From positions 1-9,020 of the forward strand of contig MNXL01000075.1 in the NCBI GenBank assembly GCA_001871755.1: a stretch of 9,020 nucleotides of DNA. Direction: 5' to 3'. Source of the stretch: Anaerolineae bacterium CG2_30_64_16 (lineage in GTDB: Bacteria; Chloroflexota; Anaerolineae; CG2-30-64-16). Below, piece after piece: positions 6,553 through 9,020 of the stretch. Positions within the stretch are counted from its first letter, which is position 1. Every line of letters starts with the position of its first letter. The position numbers and the translations under genes were made by a program. The notes under the pieces were generated by a model, which saw only the letters and a list, made by a program, of their open reading frames with translations, searched no databases and was not told where the DNA came from.

Positions 6553-8826
6553 CTACTCGCGCGGGACGAACGGCAAGTAGTTGAACTCCGCGACCACCAG
6601 GGCAGTGACATCGACGCTGTACACCCGATGGGGCGTGTCCGGGTCGACCGCCACCACCAGGATCACGGCGTGGTAGGTCCCCGGCACATCAGTGTTTACG
6701 CTCACCGTCATGGTGCTGGGCGTTTGTCCGTGGTCTGGCGTGAAGACCAACCAGGCAGGCGGATTCACGTCGATGCCGTCGATGGAGACCCCTGCGGCAC
6801 TCGCCTGGACCCGGTCGCTGGCGATCCCGTCAGCGACTGCCCCCATGCTCAGCGTCGGCACGGCTGTGGCGACCCAATCGATCGTCGCGCCGGCCCGGAA
6901 GATCTCGATGTCCTTCGTGACGGCCGGCCCGCCCACTCGTTGCAGGATGAAGACCTGATTCGGTGTCACCAGGAAGCCGGGGTCGGGCACGGTCAGTTCG
7001 ACGGTGACGTATTGCGTTGGCTGGGCTACCTGCGCGTCCAGGGCATCGATCCGGATGGCGCCGCTGTGCGTGCCCGGGCCGGCCGCGGTCGAATCCACGG
7101 TCACCTTGACGGTGCTCGGCGTGGTCCCCGAGGTGGCGCTTAGCCGGATCCAACTGGCCCCCTGGAGGGTAGTCGCCTGCCACCCGAACTGGCTGCCACC
7201 GCCCGCGCTGGCGATTGTCAGCGTCTGCTCCGGGGAGGACGCGCCGTATTCGACCGTGAAGCTCAGCAGCGCTGGGCTGACGGCCATAGACACGCCCTGC
7301 AAGCTCAGGTTGACGGTCACGTCTTGGGGGCTGTTCGCCACGCCGCCGCTGGTCGCGGCAATGCGGATTCGGCCGGTGTGCGTGCCCGGCGCGACGGCTG
7401 TTGTGTCCACCGAGACGCCCAACGTGCTGGGGGTGCTGCCGCTGGTTTTGTCGAGCCTCAGCCAGGCTGCCCCCTCGATGATCTGGGCCTGCCACGCGAT
7501 GGTGGCCGCGGCGCCTGCGTTCGTAATGTTGATCGTTTGCGTGGGAGAGGGTTCGCCGAACTCCAAATCGAAGCTCAACTGCGTGGTCGAGAGGGCCAGG
7601 CTCGGGCCAAGGGTCTGGCCGGGCCCGTCCACATTTGCGACGGCCATGGTCGGCACGTTGGCGGTCGTGGCGCTGACATAGAAGTTGCCGGCCACGTCGG
7701 TGTACAGGTCGTTTGCCTGGGGATCGTTGTAGACGCGATAGCCGGTCCCACGCAGCAGCACGATCTCGTCGCGGCCATCCGCGTCGAAATCACCGGCGCG
7801 GACGAGCTTCCAGGCCGTGGCGCCGTAGCCGATGGTCTGCTGGAAGGCGCGCATCGTTGCGCCCGCGGGGTTGATCATCAGCACCGATGTTTTGTCCGCC
7901 ACTGGATCACGGAGCAGCACCACCTCTTGATCGCCATCCCCGTTCAGGTCACCCAACGCCACTGAACCGAAATTCGGGTAGTACTTGTAATTGGCATTGG
8001 CCACCAGGTTGTCCATCGTGCTGCCGGTCCAGCGGAAGAGGATCACCGAATTCAGGATGTCCAGCACATCCGTGCGGGTCATCGCCAACTCGTCGCCAGC
8101 ATAGGCGGAGTCCAGATTGCCGACGGCCACAGTCAGCCACGGCTTGCTGTAGCCATTCTGGAACAGGTTGGTCCAGGTCCCACCGTTGTACACCTTCAGA
8201 ACCTTGCCAGGCTGCCGCACAAGCGCCAGGTCGTCTTTGCCATCATGGTTGACGTCACCCGCCGAGATGTCTTCCCAGGGGGCGGCGAAGGACTCCTCGT
8301 ACGCGACGGTCCAGTTTGTCCCGTTCGTGCCACCATCGAACACCTTCACCGCTTCCTGGATGTTTGTCCCGGATTCGGTGTGCGTCGTTGCGATCTCGTC
8401 CCGCCCATCACCGTCGAAATCGCCGGTGATGATCAGGCGAAAAGACCGCCCGCCGCCGAGGGTGAAGTCAAGAACTGACTGTACGGAACCGGACTGCACC
8501 ACCGGGTCGTAGATCTTGATCCGACCACCCGAAGTGACGACGATCTCGTCGTCCCCGTCACCGTTGAAGTCCCCAGCGGCCACGCGCTGCCAGCCGACCT
8601 CACTTCCCGAATTCCAAACCACCTGTGTGATGCCAGGTTCGGTGTGCAGGTCATCGATACGCACCTGACCGGTTGACGTGAGCAAGACGAGCTCGTCATC
8701 CGCCACCGCGACGGGCGCCGCGGGCCCGGCTGCCACACTGCTTGCCGGCGCTACAAAAAACCCGGCCAGCGGCGCCATCACGAGCGCCACGGCCACCAAC
8801 GGGATCCACCAGAACGGACGGTGCAT
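6553..8826 (-). CDS. Secreted FG-GAP/VCBS seven-bladed propeller protein with BACON-type domains
   Basis: A predicted exported, probably surface or extracellular, adhesion or carbohydrate-interaction protein of 757 aa; no catalytic domain is visible. The signal peptide covers residues ~1-33 (WWIPLVAVALVMAPLAGFFV, then AxA-like sites). FG-GAP Ca2+-loop motifs occur about every 50 residues: DFNGDGDDE (86), DFDGDGRDE (136), DVNHDGKDD (191), a degenerate NLDSAYAGDE (237), DLNGDGDQE (293), DFDADGRDE (346) and a weak NVDGPGQ (398). The loop-less DDELVLLTSTG at 43 probably completes the last blade, closing a seven-bladed propeller. Two BACON-like Ig domains follow (~413-510 and ~515-612, clearly related to each other: 'LSF..E.G..SP.QT..I'), then a more divergent one (~617-745) with an insertion. 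The C-terminus is FNYLPFVPRE. The start is fixed by GAGGAGG (8833-8839) 6 nt upstream. The ligand cannot be predicted. Confidence 0.93.
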   Translation of the reverse strand: MHRPFWWIPLVAVALVMAPLAGFFVAPASSVAAGPAAPVAVADDELVLLTSTGQVRIDDLHTEPGITQVVWNSGSEVGWQRVAAGDFNGDGDDEIVVTSGGRIKIYDPVVQSGSVQSVLDFTLGGGRSFRLIITGDFDGDGRDEIATTHTESGTNIQEAVKVFDGGTNGTNWTVAYEESFAAPWEDISAGDVNHDGKDDLALVRQPGKVLKVYNGGTWTNLFQNGYSKPWLTVAVGNLDSAYAGDELAMTRTDVLDILNSVILFRWTGSTMDNLVANANYKYYPNFGSVALGDLNGDGDQEVVLLRDPVADKTSVLMINPAGATMRAFQQTIGYGATAWKLVRAGDFDADGRDEIVLLRGTGYRVYNDPQANDLYTDVAGNFYVSATTANVPTMAVANVDGPGQTLGPSLALSTTQLSFDLEFGEPSPTQTINITNAGAAATIAWQAQIIEGAAWLRLDKTSGSTPSTLGVSVDTTAVAPGTHTGRIRIAATSGGVANSPQDVTVNLSLQGVSMAVSPALLSFTVEYGASSPEQTLTIASAGGGSQFGWQATTLQGASWIRLSATSGTTPSTVKVTVDSTAAGPGTHSGAIRIDALDAQVAQPTQYVTVELTVPDPGFLVTPNQVFILQRVGGPAVTKDIEIFRAGATIDWVATAVPTLSMGAVADGIASDRVQASAAGVSIDGIDVNPPAWLVFTPDHGQTPSTMTVSVNTDVPGTYHAVILVVAVDPDTPHRVYSVDVTALVVAEFNYLPFVPRE

Positions 8827-8832
8827 ACTTTG

Positions 8833-8839
8833 CCTCCTC
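8833..8839 (-). promoter_or_regulatory. Strong ribosome binding site of the FG-GAP/BACON gene
   Basis: GAGGAGG on the - strand, 6 nt before the ATG, is nearly fully complementary to the 16S 3' end. It lies just outside the inserted-looking element at 8847-8961, so the element sits in the leader without disturbing translation initiation. Confidence 0.85.
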
Positions 8840-8846
8840 AGGAGTG

Positions 8847-8961
8847 TCTAGTACAGTTGGGCGTAAGTCCTTTGGCAGTTGCAGAACACGCCGCCCAACT
8901 GTTTAAAGTACTTTGCGCATATCCTTCAACTGCACAAGGATTTCCGCCGCAAAGTACTAGA
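8847..8961. mobile_element. MITE-like 115-bp double-hairpin element, no coding capacity
   Basis: The ends are perfect inverted repeats: TCTAGTAC (8847-8854) and GTACTAGA (8954-8961). Inside are two stem-loops. Hairpin A has ACAGTTGGGCG (8853-8863) with CGCCCAACTGT (8892-8902). Hairpin B has AGTACTTTGCG (8907-8917) with CGCAAAGTACT (8948-8958) plus an inner stem ATCCTT/AAGGAT. The two halves meet at TTTAAA (8902-8907), the centre of symmetry, and one half aligns with the reverse complement of the other (shared CTAGTAC, TCCTT..GCAGTTG, TTTAA). Both ends carry CTAG, the target of IS630-type transposons, which duplicate TA. A non-autonomous IS630/mariner-like element is therefore a reasonable inference; an RNA leader structure is the alternative. 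No transposase is nearby. Confidence 0.6.
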
Positions 8962-8972
8962 GATACGGAGCC

Positions 8973-9002
8973 ATTATAGCATACGCCCATAGCGGTGACC
9001 AA
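8973..9002 (-). promoter_or_regulatory. Extended -10 promoter of the FG-GAP/BACON gene
   Basis: Read on the - strand: TTGGTC (8997-9002), an 18-bp spacer, then the perfect TATAAT (8973-8978) preceded by TGC, an extended -10. Transcription would start near 8966, so the 140-nt leader would contain the whole double-hairpin element. This is the best promoter in the window. Confidence 0.75.
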
Positions 9003-9020
9003 ATACCCCCGATCCACACT

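Noticed and set aside
6409..7143. 244-aa + frame opposite the 3' end of the FG-GAP/BACON gene
   Set aside because: It starts inside the terminator-like hairpin and overlaps BACON-domain coding sequence; composition is that of a shadow frame.

Overview
The window is GC-rich bacterial DNA and most resembles Chloroflexota (Anaerolineae/Caldilineae-like). This is inferred from style, not from a marker gene. The clues are a secreted protein combining an FG-GAP propeller with BACON-type domains, a lipoprotein with a long Pro/Thr-rich linker, 'NYLP' motifs at secreted C-termini, and several small intergenic repeat families.

The left half (1-4569) reads on the + strand. It holds a 425-aa cytoplasmic protein of unrecognised family (313-1590), a repeat-filled gap, an M3-family zinc oligopeptidase (1844-3514), a 160-bp stretch of 8-bp tandem arrays, the C-terminal half of a class V aminotransferase (3647-4384), and a 62-aa predicted coiled-coil protein (4381-4569) that overlaps it by 4 bp. 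The aminotransferase lacks its first ~140-150 residues. Its homology starts exactly where the octamer arrays end, so it is annotated as a 5'-truncated gene (a real deletion or an assembly collapse).

The right half reads on the - strand and converges with the left half at 4570-4765. It holds a PQQ-type glucose/sorbosone dehydrogenase lipoprotein (4699-6270) and a secreted seven-bladed FG-GAP/BACON protein (6553-8826). Both appear to have their own promoters sharing an almost identical extended -10 box. The dehydrogenase reading frame runs into a dispersed repeat, which supplies its last ~21 residues and its stop codon.

The unusual content is mostly non-coding: (i) a 115-bp MITE-like double-hairpin element in the leader of the FG-GAP/BACON gene; (ii) two copies, in opposite orientation, of a composite repeat joining 'CCTTCG...' and 'ATTCCCGC...GCGGGAAT' modules, 3 kb apart; (iii) three successive arrays with the same 8-bp period. 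No defence system, CRISPR array, RNA gene, phage gene or transposase was seen, and the genes do not form an obvious single pathway.
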